A DNA stretch of 64,000 nt, from NCBI RefSeq assembly GCF_024347575.1, contig NZ_AP025504.1:1-64000 (forward strand), written 5' to 3'. Shown here piece after piece: positions 17,627 through 26,888 of this stretch (positions are counted from its first letter, which is position 1; each line of letters begins with the position of its first letter). A model generated the notes under the pieces. The model was not told where the DNA came from. It made no database searches and saw only the letters and a list, made by a program, of their open reading frames with translations. Made by a program: the position numbers and the translations under genes. This DNA is from Vibrio pelagius. Its GTDB lineage: Bacteria; Pseudomonadota; Gammaproteobacteria; Enterobacterales; Vibrionaceae.

Positions 17627-18601
17627 TTATTTCGCTTTTTTCATGAGCTGACTGGGAGTAAATAATTCTGGCCAGTACATTTTCACATATCCGCCCGATA
17701 CCCAGATCACCAGAATGGTCGCAACAGTAAGTTCGAAAAAGCCAAAGTTATGTAGCCAATACCATTGCGGAAACTCGGAGCCAAAAAACTCCGTAAGTCT
17801 ATGCATTGCGACAGCACTGATCACCGATGGGAATGTTACGGCGGCGATCGACGGTTGGAACTTCAGTCGCATCAGTCGGATATAACATAGGTAGATAAGC
17901 AGCGTCATCGTGATGGCTATGCCTGCTAAAGCTCCGGTTAAAATTGGATCGGGTGATGGAAAGTTAACTAAATAGGCTGCGAGCGACAAGTTGACAGGCG
18001 CTGCCATAATCGCAAGTGTCGGTCTTGCTCTTCGTGGAAGGTTACCTTCAAACACTAAGCGATATAACACCACAGGTAGCATAAAGAAGTAGATACCGAT
18101 GCACGTGGCTGCGAGTGTTTCTGAAAATACCGTGTGTCCAAACTGTGTGCCCGCCAACGAACTACTGATCAGACCAACGGGATACAAGAACCAGCTAGGA
18201 ACGATGTTCGACATTTTAAAGTTGATGATCTGAAAACTAAAGAACAGCACCATCATCGTAAAGTGGAGTAATAGGGCGCAGAACCAGATAGGGTAGGCGA
18301 TGACTGGTGATATTTCGGCAAGATAGTCACATAGGATCAACAGTGCCATACTCATAGGCGCCATTAAGCTCCCACTTAACGGGTGGCGAATGTCGTTGAT
18401 GAAGGTATTAAAACTGGTGAGATAACGGAGTAAAACAGGTAGCAGGAGTAGTGCACCAAGCGACGCAAGATAAGGGCGAATGATCTCACCAATCCCCGGA
18501 ATATATAAAGCCCATGCTTGTCCTAGCCCAATAACGCCAAGTGCTAAAGACGCCTGAGAGGGCGGCACATTTTTAACTTGGGTTAATCTTCTCCAGTTCA
18601 A
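17627..18601 (-). CDS. TDT/SLAC1-family anion channel or C4-dicarboxylate carrier
   Basis: Polytopic inner-membrane protein of 324 residues with about ten hydrophobic helices in paired hairpins, the layout of the tellurite-resistance/dicarboxylate (TDT, TehA/SLAC1) family. Family-like features include an early LGVIGLGQAWALY helix, PMSMALLILCDYL in the third helix and a late FFELTVATILVIW helix. Members carry anions such as malate, sulfite or chloride. It is transcribed convergently to hmpA and lies just beyond clcA on the same strand, with a 226-base gap. No substrate evidence is visible. No clear ribosome site fixes the start, but MNWRRL fits the first helix. Confidence 0.82.
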   Translation of the reverse strand: MNWRRLTQVKNVPPSQASLALGVIGLGQAWALYIPGIGEIIRPYLASLGALLLLPVLLRYLTSFNTFINDIRHPLSGSLMAPMSMALLILCDYLAEISPVIAYPIWFCALLLHFTMMVLFFSFQIINFKMSNIVPSWFLYPVGLISSSLAGTQFGHTVFSETLAATCIGIYFFMLPVVLYRLVFEGNLPRRARPTLAIMAAPVNLSLAAYLVNFPSPDPILTGALAGIAITMTLLIYLCYIRLMRLKFQPSIAAVTFPSVISAVAMHRLTEFFGSEFPQWYWLHNFGFFELTVATILVIWVSGGYVKMYWPELFTPSQLMKKAK

Positions 18602-18827
18602 CGACTTGCTCCAACTTAGTTATCTATCAAAAATACAAGTGATCTATCAAAAATTAGAATTATTGCTCTAGACAGAGCGTACAGTTGGTCTCTCAATAGA
18701 TGTTGAGAAAGCTCAACTAATTTTGAGTGGATGATATCAAGTTTAACGTTTGCTTTTTTGATTTTGATTCGAAATCGGGATATTAAGCACGTTGAATGTG
18801 TGCTTTTGTTTCATGAGTCATTTGTAA

Positions 18828-20234
18828 TTAACGAATTTCTTCTTGCTGAGGGAGATCTTGTTGTCTTAATTTCTCGTTTTTTAGTGTGCGCTTCAATAGT
18901 TGGCTGTAAATCGGTTGACCACCCAGCACCTGAGCAATGATGACGGCACCAAGACAAGTGATGATCAACGGCAATATCAGGTAGTAGTTGTTGGTCATTT
19001 CTATAACGAGCAAAATTCCTGTGATAGGGGCTCGTACGGTCGCTGCAAATAGAGCTCCCATTCCTGCAATCGCAAACATGCCCGGCTCGATATTCAGTTC
19101 AGGAAAGAAAGCAGCTGCGATGAGTCCAAATGCATAACCGAAGAGTGTGCCCAGTGCTAGCATAGGAGCAAAGATACCCCCCGGCGCGCCAGAACCGAAA
19201 CAGAGTAGTGTGGTAAGTACTCGTCCCAAGAAGATAAGCAATAAGATGTTGGTACTGTAATTTCCATTGGTGATATTTGGGATGATACCAATACCACCAC
19301 CCGTCAGTTCTGGAATATAGAGAAGCAATAGGCCAAAGCAACCACCAAGCAGAGTCCCCGTCATTAAGTAACGCTTCCGGTCGTTTTTGTGTATTGCGAC
19401 AAACATGTCTTGTGAAAGGGTGATCAGTTTATTGAAAATCACACCAAACATCCCGAACAGTACGCCTAATAGTAGAAACAGCCACAGTGCACTCAATTCA
19501 GGTTGATGATATTGAGGCATGGTAATGACAGCCGACTGCCCATTGATAGAGCGAAAGACAATGTTGGCAGCCACTGCAGAAATAATCACAGCTTTGATAG
19601 AGATGAGTGAGTAACGAAACTGTGGTCGCATCTCCTCAACAACGAACATAATCCCGGCTAATGGTGCGTTGAACGCTGCTGCCAAACCTCCTGCGGCACC
19701 GGAGGCAAGCAAGGAGTGGCGGCTGTCGTCATCTTTTACACGAAAGATGTCCGTAACCATACGACCGATGCTACCACCCATCTGTACGGTTGGCCCTTCA
19801 CGACCTAACACCATGCCTGAGCCGAGTGCGCCCATACCACCAAAGAATTTTACAGGAAGAACTCGCCACCAACGAACAGGGCGCATGCCGTCCATCGCGC
19901 CTTCAATCTCAGGAATACCGGATCCCGCGGCTTCTGGTGCAAAACGATGGACAAGAAAATATCCGATGAAAGCAAAGGCAGCACTAATAAGAAACGCGGC
20001 CAGCCAAAGCGGTACATAGCTCCCAATTTCATCTTTTAGCCAATCGGTACGAGTTTCTGTGATGAAATGAACCGCAACTTCAAAATAGGTACCGACTAAA
20101 CCTGCAAGGATACCGACAATACAAGAGAGAATGAGAACAGATGCGGGAGTTTTGTCTCTGGAGAGAAATTGGTTGATAGCATCCCTTGGCATTTTTGCTA
20201 AAAAGGATTGCATTATTTTCTCTCTGTTAGTCAT
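18828..20234 (-). CDS. clcA: H+/Cl- exchange transporter ClcA
   Basis: Inner-membrane 2 Cl-/1 H+ antiporter of the CLC family, helping extreme acid resistance. The CLC signatures are intact: [20 protein letters not shown] with the external gating Glu, [10 protein letters not shown] with the internal proton-transfer Glu, and [11 protein letters not shown]. The length of 468 residues is close to E. coli ClcA. Two starts are possible: ATG at 20234 (AGGA eleven bases upstream) or ATG at 20213 (AGAGAG six bases upstream). Both leave the transporter core intact. CLC genes without CBS domains, like this one, are typical of the prokaryotic exchanger. Confidence 0.95.
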   Translation of the reverse strand: MTNREKIMQSFLAKMPRDAINQFLSRDKTPASVLILSCIVGILAGLVGTYFEVAVHFITETRTDWLKDEIGSYVPLWLAAFLISAAFAFIGYFLVHRFAPEAAGSGIPEIEGAMDGMRPVRWWRVLPVKFFGGMGALGSGMVLGREGPTVQMGGSIGRMVTDIFRVKDDDSRHSLLASGAAGGLAAAFNAPLAGIMFVVEEMRPQFRYSLISIKAVIISAVAANIVFRSINGQSAVITMPQYHQPELSALWLFLLLGVLFGMFGVIFNKLITLSQDMFVAIHKNDRKRYLMTGTLLGGCFGLLLLYIPELTGGGIGIIPNITNGNYSTNILLLIFLGRVLTTLLCFGSGAPGGIFAPMLALGTLFGYAFGLIAAAFFPELNIEPGMFAIAGMGALFAATVRAPITGILLVIEMTNNYYLILPLIITCLGAVIIAQVLGGQPIYSQLLKRTLKNEKLRQQDLPQQEEIR

Positions 20235-20803
20235 TAAAGCTAGCTTCCTGAGTTGATGCAGTGGGGAGGTCTCAAATTATACGCTTCCCTTATTTATCCT
20301 ATAGCAGCAAAGATGCAAAGTTGAATTCCATTTATGAAAGTAGTGTATTTCATAGATTAGAATTATAGCCAATACATTGGAATCGCCGTCACAATTTTGA
20401 TCGAATCTATGTTGGCAACTTGAATTACGGCAAAAATGAACCATATTTAAAGCGTAAAGCAACATAACGAACCGCAAGGAGAAATGAGGTTTTACACACA
20501 ATTTGGATGGATTCAAAAAAGAAATTTTCTAGTTCCTCGTTCATTGTTCAGGTCGATGACAAGACTTCCTGATTCGCGAACTCACGATTGAGTAACGAGG
20601 GTAAGGCGCGCTACCGAAGTGCGCCTTTAGTTTATCTGGAATAGCATAAATCTTGACCTTCAGCCAACTTCATTTCATCCACATTTGAAACTCCTGCAAT
20701 TCGCTTCCCTAAATCTACTTTTATTCCTTTCTAGTCACTATTAATCCGATGCGGACAAACCTTTGATATTCGGTATATACTCCTAAAAAAAGGAGAATGG
20801 ACT
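20235..20803. other. Intergenic region clcA to CobW-like GTPase gene
   Basis: About 570 bases without a credible protein gene. The open frame at 20277-20516 on the minus strand is Cys/His-rich noise with no ribosome site. A possible structured RNA occupies roughly 20520-20632. An AAAGGAGAA ribosome site sits at the GTPase start. Confidence 0.5.
20520..20632 (+). ncRNA. Candidate structured small RNA ending in a terminator-like hairpin
   Basis: CCTCGTT (20535-20541) can pair with AACGAGG (20594-20600), enclosing a small ACTCA/TGAGT hairpin; then AAGGCGC/GCGCCTT (20603-20627) forms a GC-rich stem. The trailing T content is weak. No known sRNA is recognised and no promoter is certain, so this is a low-confidence call. 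Confidence 0.3.
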
Positions 20804-21787
20804 ATGACGAACAGAGTTCCTACCAATATTATTACTGGCTTTCTCGGGGTGGGTAAAACGACCGCGATTCTCAATTTGCTGAAGAACAAACCAGAGAACG
20901 AAAACTGGGCAGTATTGGTTAACGAATTTGGTGAAATTGGGATCGATGGCGCGCTGATGACTGATCAGGGTGCAATGATTAAAGAGGTTCCGGGGGGATG
21001 TATGTGTTGCACGGCAGGTGTTCCTATGTCTGTTGGGATCAATGCGTTACTTCGTCAAAAGCCTGATCGTCTTCTGATTGAGCCAACCGGCCTAGGGCAT
21101 CCTAAACAAGTGATTGCTACGTTGACCTCTGAGCAATACACACCTTATGTTGATCTAAAAGCGACATTAGGTTTGGTTGACCCACGTTATCTTTCAGACG
21201 AAAAATACACATCAAATCAAAATTTTAATGACCAGTTAGACAGTGCAGATGTGATTATTGGCACCAAGGTGGATCTTGTTCACTCTGAGGACATCGATAC
21301 CTTTAATGATTGGGTGACGAATCAATCTCCGGCTAAGGTGTTCCATAAACTGATCCATGATGGCGAAGTGCCGCTTGAAGTGTTAGACATCGAGCGTGTT
21401 CGCGGCGGCGCATCGTTTGGAATTGAAGCGCATCATCATGAACATGCTGAACTAGAGCCTCAGTTTGAGCTTCCACCGGGTGAAGATTTCATTCGCAAAG
21501 AGAACAAAGGGCAGGGCTACTTTAGCTGTGGTTGGCTGTTTGGCGCTGAACACAAATTTGATTTCGACCAGCTATTTTCTATGCTTTCAGCACTCCAAGC
21601 TGAAAGGGTAAAAGCGGTAGTAAACACGGATCAGGGCTGTTTCGCATTTAACGTAGCTAATCAAGTGGTCTCAGTTAATGAAATCAGCTTAGATGGCTTT
21701 GAATCTCGTCTAGAGGTGATCGACTCGCAACTCATGCCTTGGGCAGACCTTGAACAGGTATTGCTCAAACTTTGCGGCCTGAAATAG
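20804..21787 (+). CDS. CobW/YjiA-type G3E GTPase (putative metallochaperone)
   Basis: Cytoplasmic GTPase of 327 residues. The P-loop reads GFLGVGKTT (12-20), followed by EFGEIGIDG and the metal-binding CMCC motif (residues 66-69) that defines the COG0523 subgroup. A GTKVD-type specificity motif is present, and a His-rich loop (HHHEH) near residue 208 suggests transition-metal binding, probably zinc. The C-terminal CobW-C domain includes the closing part of the protein. Its neighbours give no clue to a client, since no zinc uptake genes or cobalamin genes are nearby, and I could not find a convincing Zur box upstream. YjiA or YeiR-like are the closest families. Confidence 0.88.
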   Translation: MTNRVPTNIITGFLGVGKTTAILNLLKNKPENENWAVLVNEFGEIGIDGALMTDQGAMIKEVPGGCMCCTAGVPMSVGINALLRQKPDRLLIEPTGLGHPKQVIATLTSEQYTPYVDLKATLGLVDPRYLSDEKYTSNQNFNDQLDSADVIIGTKVDLVHSEDIDTFNDWVTNQSPAKVFHKLIHDGEVPLEVLDIERVRGGASFGIEAHHHEHAELEPQFELPPGEDFIRKENKGQGYFSCGWLFGAEHKFDFDQLFSMLSALQAERVKAVVNTDQGCFAFNVANQVVSVNEISLDGFESRLEVIDSQLMPWADLEQVLLKLCGLK

Positions 21788-21829
21788 TAAAAAGATGGCA
21801 CTTGTTGGGCTTCACGCTCAATAAGTGTC

Positions 21830-21888
21830 AATTAGAGTGATAAAATTTGCGTTGTATCACGATAAATGTGAGATAAATCACTCTAATT
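21830..21888. repeat. Perfect 12-bp inverted repeat in the helicase leader
   Basis: AATTAGAGTGAT (21830-21841) and ATCACTCTAATT (21877-21888) are exact complements with a 35-base loop, ending 59 bases before the RhlE-like start codon. No T-run follows, so it is not a plain terminator; a leader structure is likely. Confidence 0.6.
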
Positions 21889-21947
21889 ACTTTATAGTGC
21901 TCTGCTGAAATAGAAATGTAGGCTGTCTGCTTAAGGAACTCGTAACA

Positions 21948-23234
21948 ATGTCATTTTCCTCTCAAGGTTTTGCTCCTGAACTCGTAAAAGCGCTGACTGA
22001 GTGTGGTTATGAAAAACTCACACCTATTCAACAAAAAGCGATCCCAATGGCGCGTAAAGGCCATGATATTTTTGCTACGGCACAAACGGGTACGGGCAAA
22101 ACAGCTGCGTTTTCATTACCTGTCATTCAGCACTTGTTGAACAGTGGCAACAAAGCATCACGCGGTACGGCTCGTGCTTTGATCCTTGCGCCAACACGTG
22201 AACTGGTTGCTCAAATCGCACAGAACATCAAAGACTACGTTAAGTACACCGAGCTGAGCGTAGCGGCGGTTTACGGTGGTAATAAGATGTCATCACAGGT
22301 TCGCCAGTTAGATCTGGGTGTGGATATTCTTGTTGCAACTCCGGGTCGTTTAGAAGAGCACCTAGAAGAGGGCAATGTTTCTATCTCTAATCTTGAGTTC
22401 CTGGTTTTTGATGAAGCAGACCGTATTCTCGATATGGGTTTCATCAATGCGGTACGCAAGATCATGATGGATGTTGAAACCTCCCCGCAGATCATGATGT
22501 TCTCAGCGACAACTTCAACGCAATTAAACCAGCTTTCAGTTGATATTCTACGCAAGCCAAAGCGCATTAGCGTGGAGCGTGAAAACTCAACGGCAGCAAC
22601 GGTTGGTCATGTGGTTTACCCTGTAGACCAAGAGCGTAAAACTGAATTGCTTTCTGAGCTGATTGGCCGTAAAAACTGGCGCCAAGTACTTGTGTTTGTG
22701 AACTACAAAGAGACAGCAAACGAAGTCGTTAAAGAGCTTAAGCTTGACGGTATCAAAGCGGTATTGTGCCACGGTGATAAAGCACAAAGTGCTCGTCGTC
22801 GTGCGCTGGATGATTTCAAAGAAGGCAAAGCTCGTGTGATGGTAGCAACAGACGTTGCAGCTCGTGGTCTAGATATCGAAGACTTACCGCACGTAATCAA
22901 CTATGACATGCCATTCCTAGCAGAAGACTACGTTCACCGAATTGGTCGTACGGGTCGTGCTGGTAAACAAGGTCATGCCGTCTCTTTTGTTAACCGTGAA
23001 GAAGAACTGACGGTTGTACAAGTAGAGAAACTGATTCAACAACGCATTCGTCGCGTAGAGCAGCCGGGTTACGAGCCTAAAAAGCGTGATGCTTACATTG
23101 AGAAGCTAAACACCAAATCGGCTTATAAGAATCGCCAAGGTCGCAGAAACAATGCGAATGAAGAGAAACCAGACCAAGCAAATGCTGAGCGCCGTCTAGC
23201 GATGATGAAACGCATTAAGAATCGTCGTAAGTAA
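21948..23234 (+). CDS. DEAD-box ATP-dependent RNA helicase, RhlE-like
   Basis: RNA helicase of 428 residues. The ordered motifs are all visible: Q-motif (LTPIQQKAIP), motif I AQTGTGKT, motif Ia PTRELVAQ, motif II DEAD within VFDEADRILDMGF, motif III SAT, and in the second domain motif V DVAARGLDI and motif VI HRIGRTGRAG. The basic C-terminal tail, rich in Arg, Lys and Asn, is short compared with DeaD or SrmB, which favours the RhlE group that acts in ribosome assembly and RNA decay. The leader carries a large inverted repeat that may serve autoregulation, as known for other DEAD-box helicase genes. It is monocistronic. Confidence 0.93.
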   Translation: MSFSSQGFAPELVKALTECGYEKLTPIQQKAIPMARKGHDIFATAQTGTGKTAAFSLPVIQHLLNSGNKASRGTARALILAPTRELVAQIAQNIKDYVKYTELSVAAVYGGNKMSSQVRQLDLGVDILVATPGRLEEHLEEGNVSISNLEFLVFDEADRILDMGFINAVRKIMMDVETSPQIMMFSATTSTQLNQLSVDILRKPKRISVERENSTAATVGHVVYPVDQERKTELLSELIGRKNWRQVLVFVNYKETANEVVKELKLDGIKAVLCHGDKAQSARRRALDDFKEGKARVMVATDVAARGLDIEDLPHVINYDMPFLAEDYVHRIGRTGRAGKQGHAVSFVNREEELTVVQVEKLIQQRIRRVEQPGYEPKKRDAYIEKLNTKSAYKNRQGRRNNANEEKPDQANAERRLAMMKRIKNRRK

Positions 23235-23255
23235 TTCGCTCAGTCATTCGAATCT

Positions 23256-23284
23256 AAAGAGCCACGGTAATGTGGCTCTTTTTC
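23256..23284 (+). terminator. Intrinsic terminator of the helicase gene
   Basis: AAAGAGCCAC pairs perfectly with GTGGCTCTTT across a six-base loop, then a T-run. Confidence 0.92.
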
Positions 23285-23330
23285 CTTCTGTACGAAATAA
23301 GTCTCCTCTTGCATGAATTAAGGTAGCACT

Positions 23331-23951
23331 ATGGACAGCGCACTACTATTGGCTTTCATCCCCACATTTTTCTTTGTCTCAATTACCCCTGGGATGTGTA
23401 TGACGTTGGCTCTGACGCTCGGGATGAGCATCGGATATCGTCGTACTCTCTGGATGATGGTTGGCGAATTGGTTGGTGTCGGGGTTGTGTCTGTGGCAGC
23501 GGTGCTCGGTATCGCTTCCATTATGCTCAACTACCCGTGGTTGTTTACTGGTTTTAAGTTCGTTGGTGCCGCGTACCTGTTTTACCTGGGCGTTCAAATG
23601 TGGCGCTCGAAAGGCAAACTGGCGATAACCGCTGATACTCAAAACCAAGCAACGGGTAATGATTGGGATTTGGTGGTTCAAGGCTTCGTTACAGCCATCG
23701 CGAATCCCAAAGGCTGGGCATTCATGATTTCGCTGTTGCCGCCTTTCATTAATAGCTCTAAGGCTTTGGTCCCTCAACTATCTCTCTTAGTTTCTATTAT
23801 CTTGGTGTCCGAGTTTGTGTGTATGACGTTATACGCGACAGGCGGTAAAAGCTTAAAACACCTTCTTGGTCAAGCAGACAATGTTCGTTTAATGAATCGT
23901 ATTGCTGGCACCTTGATGATGGGTGTCGGTGTGTGGTTGTTTGTGAGTTGA
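23331..23951 (+). CDS. LysE/RhtB-family amino-acid exporter
   Basis: Inner-membrane exporter of 206 residues with about six hydrophobic helices. The start of the protein (FIPTFFFVSITPGMCMTLALTLGMSIG) has the conserved SITPGP-like turn of the LysE/RhtB family, with Met-Cys following the Gly where Pro-Asn is more usual. A later segment (VTAIANPKGWAFM) matches the second conserved region. Members export amino acids, homoserine lactone precursors or metabolite analogues. AAGG precedes the ATG by seven bases. It is flanked by strong terminators on both sides and so is a single-gene unit. Confidence 0.88.
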   Translation: MDSALLLAFIPTFFFVSITPGMCMTLALTLGMSIGYRRTLWMMVGELVGVGVVSVAAVLGIASIMLNYPWLFTGFKFVGAAYLFYLGVQMWRSKGKLAITADTQNQATGNDWDLVVQGFVTAIANPKGWAFMISLLPPFINSSKALVPQLSLLVSIILVSEFVCMTLYATGGKSLKHLLGQADNVRLMNRIAGTLMMGVGVWLFVS

Positions 23952-23972
23952 TTTTGTAGATTTCATAATTAG

Positions 23973-24006
23973 AAAGGGCGACGGATTCTATATCCATCGC
24001 CCTTTT
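23973..24006. terminator. Bidirectional terminator between exporter and phoX
   Basis: AAAGGGCGACGGA pairs with TCCATCGCCCTTT (one G-U) around a seven-base loop, followed by T residues; it serves the two convergent genes. Confidence 0.9.
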
Positions 24007-24029
24007 GTTTTTAGGTGGATTACGTAGTT

Positions 24030-26054
24030 TTAAACCGCGATTTCACCACCGTCTTCACGACGGATAACCACAGTTGCAGCTCTTGGGCGAACCTTGCCTT
24101 TTGTCTCAGCGGTTGCATCGTCAGACATTGGCCAGTTTGCAGGGTGCTGAATGTTTACAAACAGTGACTTGTAATCAGGGCTAATGGTAAAGCCTGTTAC
24201 TTCACAGCCATTTGGACCAACAAAGAAACGCTTCAATTGGGTTTGGTTTTCCGTACCCACAACCGCATGGTCACCATTGCTATCGGTGAGCTGAGATGGA
24301 ACGACAGCTAACATTTGATCGTTAGTGTACTGAGTCACTTCATCGGCACCGTTATCCGTCTGAATCCAAAGAATGCCACGACCATCAAAGGCTAAGCCAT
24401 CAGGGCTGGCGAATTGGTTCATATCGTTGAGGCCAGATCGATTGATCTTTGGATCTGAAACGGCCGGTGAACCGAACACAAAGATATCCCATTGGAACGC
24501 ATCAGCGGTTTTGCCTTCATCCCAGCGGATCACATGGCCAAACTTGTTGTTAATACGTGGGTTTGCTGAGTTCGCTTCTTTACGCTTAGTGTTGTTGGTT
24601 AGCGTTAGGTAAGCCGTGCCAGTCATTGGGTCAACCGCACACCACTCAGGGCGATCCATCGGAGTTGCACCAACAAGGTCAGCAGCACCAGCGGTATTTA
24701 CAATCAACTCAGCTTGAGAGTTGAATGTGTCGGACAGCTTACCACCTTTCGCAGTCATGCTATTAAGCGTTAGTGGAAGCCAAGAGCCTGTACCGTCTTC
24801 ATTGAATCGAGCCACATAGAGTGTGCCTTTATCCATGTATTTGTCTCCGGCAGCAAGACGGTTCTCTGGCTTCGCATCTTTTGGATCCCATTTCGCGTCA
24901 GAAACGAACTTGTAAAGATATTCGAAGCGAGAATCGTGACCAGAGTAAAATACAACTGGCTGACCTTCGGTTACCTTGCCAAACGTACAGCCTTCGTGAC
25001 GGAAACAACCCAGTGCAGTGCGCTTCTTCGCACGTGAATTAGCAGTGTATGGGTCGATCTCAACGATGTAGCCGTGACCATGTGCCTCGTTACGGTAGTC
25101 ATCTTTGGCTGACTTGCCGTTAGGAGTTACATCAAAGCGCGCGAATTCGTCTAGTCGCTCTTCAGCACTGCCAGCTAGTGTATCCCAGCCGTAACGTGTT
25201 TTATCTGTCGCAATACCGATACGCTCTTGCGCTGTGGTGGTTTGACCCTTGTTAACAAAGTAACCCGGCCAATTCTCTTCACATGTAAGGTATGTGCCCC
25301 AAGGTGTGTAGCCGTTACCACAGTTATTGAGAGTTCCGCGAGCCTGGCTTCCATCAGGAGAGTATTTGGTTTTTACCAACTCTGAGTGAGCAACAGGACC
25401 GGAAAGATCCATTGTCGTCACGCCTGTGTAGCGGCGGTTGAGTGGATCGTTGTCGACCATAACCCATTGGTTGCCCTCTAGCTTAACGCGAACCACACTC
25501 ACACCATGTGCGTTGATCTCTTTACGTACTTCATCAATGCTAGTGCGAGCGCTATCTTGGTATGTAGGGCCATTTGGGTGCAGCGCTTTCTGGTCGATGT
25601 ATTCGTGGTTGATAACCAGTAGGCCATCGTTGCTGTTGCCGTCTAGCGGGAAGAAGTGCATGCCATCGTGGTGCATGCCGAGTGCGTTTGCTTGGTCGTC
25701 GCTGGTGTTTTTGCCATCTTCAAGCCATGCATTACCTTGTTTGTTCAATGGTGTTCCCCAAGGTACAAGCACCTGTGCTACGTAACCTTTAGGCACAACG
25801 ACACTGTCGGTCAGAGATCCTTTTACAGATTCAAAAGCAAGCTTTGCGCTGCTCTTTGCTGACGATGCATGAGATGCCGCTGCAGCGGGTGCACTATGGC
25901 CTGCTAAGCCGAAAGCACCAAATGCCGTCATTGCACTGATACCTAAACCACCTTTAAGAATACTGCGACGAGATAGGCTCGCTTCTAGTACTTCTTCAAA
26001 GGGTTTGTTATCACTCTTGTTAAAGCGACGGCTATCGAATGTTTCCTTGCTCAT
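24030..26054 (-). CDS. phoX: PhoX-family alkaline phosphatase, Tat-exported
   Basis: Periplasmic or secreted phosphomonoesterase of 674 residues. The twin-arginine signal is clear: SRRSILKGG at 28-36, then a hydrophobic Ala/Gly-rich stretch ending near residue 60. The rest is the DUF839/PhoX beta-propeller type that binds calcium and iron, with a conserved NCGNGYTPWGTYLTCEENW region near residue 243 and many Asp residues in loops. Marine bacteria use PhoX to obtain phosphate from organic phosphorus. AGGAAG lies upstream of the ATG. A weak Pho-box-like element is upstream. Some PhoX-family proteins are only called DUF839, so enzyme activity is inferred from family. Confidence 0.88.
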   Translation of the reverse strand: MSKETFDSRRFNKSDNKPFEEVLEASLSRRSILKGGLGISAMTAFGAFGLAGHSAPAAAASHASSAKSSAKLAFESVKGSLTDSVVVPKGYVAQVLVPWGTPLNKQGNAWLEDGKNTSDDQANALGMHHDGMHFFPLDGNSNDGLLVINHEYIDQKALHPNGPTYQDSARTSIDEVRKEINAHGVSVVRVKLEGNQWVMVDNDPLNRRYTGVTTMDLSGPVAHSELVKTKYSPDGSQARGTLNNCGNGYTPWGTYLTCEENWPGYFVNKGQTTTAQERIGIATDKTRYGWDTLAGSAEERLDEFARFDVTPNGKSAKDDYRNEAHGHGYIVEIDPYTANSRAKKRTALGCFRHEGCTFGKVTEGQPVVFYSGHDSRFEYLYKFVSDAKWDPKDAKPENRLAAGDKYMDKGTLYVARFNEDGTGSWLPLTLNSMTAKGGKLSDTFNSQAELIVNTAGAADLVGATPMDRPEWCAVDPMTGTAYLTLTNNTKRKEANSANPRINNKFGHVIRWDEGKTADAFQWDIFVFGSPAVSDPKINRSGLNDMNQFASPDGLAFDGRGILWIQTDNGADEVTQYTNDQMLAVVPSQLTDSNGDHAVVGTENQTQLKRFFVGPNGCEVTGFTISPDYKSLFVNIQHPANWPMSDDATAETKGKVRPRAATVVIRREDGGEIAV

Positions 26055-26119
26055 GAACTTACTTCCTATTGAGGTTGAGATGGTTATTAGAGTAATAGTT
26101 TCAATACGATGCCAATCCT

Positions 26120-26137
26120 GATGGAAGTAAGTGACAT
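26120..26137 (-). promoter_or_regulatory. Weak Pho-box-like element upstream of phoX
   Basis: On the minus strand ATGTCAC-TTAC-TTCCATC has the 7-4-7 layout of a Pho box, with a good first half and a poor second half. It lies about 65 bases before the start codon. Confidence 0.3.
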
Positions 26138-26291
26138 ATTTTTATAAATTATATTAAGGTTTTGTTGCTGTAGCACGATTCTTACGCCTTTGAGCTCTGT
26201 GCCTTACAAATCCCTTTAGAATCGATGGACAACTGTGTATAAATGCTTATATCCCCATGAGAAATGGGCGGCACAATTAAGAGAGAATGCT

Positions 26292-26630
26292 ATGAAATTA
26301 GATAAAATCGAAAACAAGAACCGTCGTCTACGTAAAAAGCTATACCTAGGTGAGTTCGCTATTTTGGGTTTTGAAGTGAGCTGCACAACATCTATTACTG
26401 ATTTTGACCAGTATGATGTATTCATCGATGAGTTCATTGATTTTATCGATGGTATCGGTTTGTGTTTTGGTGGCGGTGGCCTTGAGCTATTTGAAGGTTT
26501 TGTATGCGCAACGGAACGTTACCGCTCAGTAACAGAAGCAGAACAGTTGCAAGTTGCACAATGGCTGGAAGCTCGTGCAGAAGTGAACAAAGTCGAAGTG
26601 AGTGAGCTAGTAGACGCGAACTACTTATAA
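26292..26630 (+). CDS. yggL: YggL-family (DUF469) ribosome-associated protein
   Basis: Small cytoplasmic protein of 112 residues matching the YggL/DUF469 family: a basic start (NRRLRKKLYLGEF), then FEVSC and a conserved acidic/aromatic run ending in FCFGGGG-like LCFGGGGLELFEGFV. Family members associate with the 50S ribosomal subunit. I chose the ATG at 26292 because the upstream in-frame extension to 26235 is unlike the family and AGAGAG lies just ahead of this ATG. It is divergent from phoX and has its own strong terminator. Confidence 0.88.
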   Translation: MKLDKIENKNRRLRKKLYLGEFAILGFEVSCTTSITDFDQYDVFIDEFIDFIDGIGLCFGGGGLELFEGFVCATERYRSVTEAEQLQVAQWLEARAEVNKVEVSELVDANYL

Positions 26631-26671
26631 CCTCATATCGCTTTGAACATTAGAAGCAAATCAGATCCATC

Positions 26672-26703
26672 AAGGCCCAGTGTTCACCCACTGGGCCTTT
26701 TTG
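26672..26703 (+). terminator. Intrinsic terminator of yggL
   Basis: AAGGCCCAGTG pairs perfectly with CACTGGGCCTT around a six-base loop, followed by five T residues. Confidence 0.93.
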
Positions 26704-26810
26704 TTGGGTGTTTGTTCAGACACTGTATCCTGAGTGAGAGAAAACCAAGAAACTTGTGAGACTTTTATGAGAATTGAATGAAGTCGCTGATAGATCTCAT
26801 TGCCATCCTA

Positions 26811-26847
26811 TTTATCAACGCCTTGGTCGACGACCATTTTTGATAAA
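26811..26847. promoter_or_regulatory. Nested inverted repeat upstream of the spondin gene pair
   Basis: TTTATCAA (26811-26818) and TTGATAAA (26840-26847) are exact complements and flank TGGTCGACGACCA (26824-26836), a near-perfect palindrome. It ends about 40 bases before the first spondin start codon and may be an operator for the adjacent response regulator. Confidence 0.45.
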
Positions 26848-26888
26848 GGCATAACTCGCTCAATGAGTGACACTAGGATGGAATCATT

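Noticed and set aside
20277..20516. 79-residue minus-strand frame between clcA and the GTPase gene
   Set aside because: Rich in Cys and His in a random manner, no ribosome site and no resemblance to known families.
20680..20803. Zur operator ahead of the COG0523-type GTPase
   Set aside because: I looked for a GTTATANNATATAAC-like sequence and found none convincing, so zinc regulation is not claimed.
23379..23777. 132-residue minus-strand frame inside the LysE gene
   Set aside because: Complement of a clear membrane exporter; composition rich in Arg, His and Gln as expected of an antisense shadow.
25438..25785. 115-residue plus-strand frame inside phoX
   Set aside because: Antisense to a well-supported Tat-exported phosphatase; a shadow of its coding sequence.
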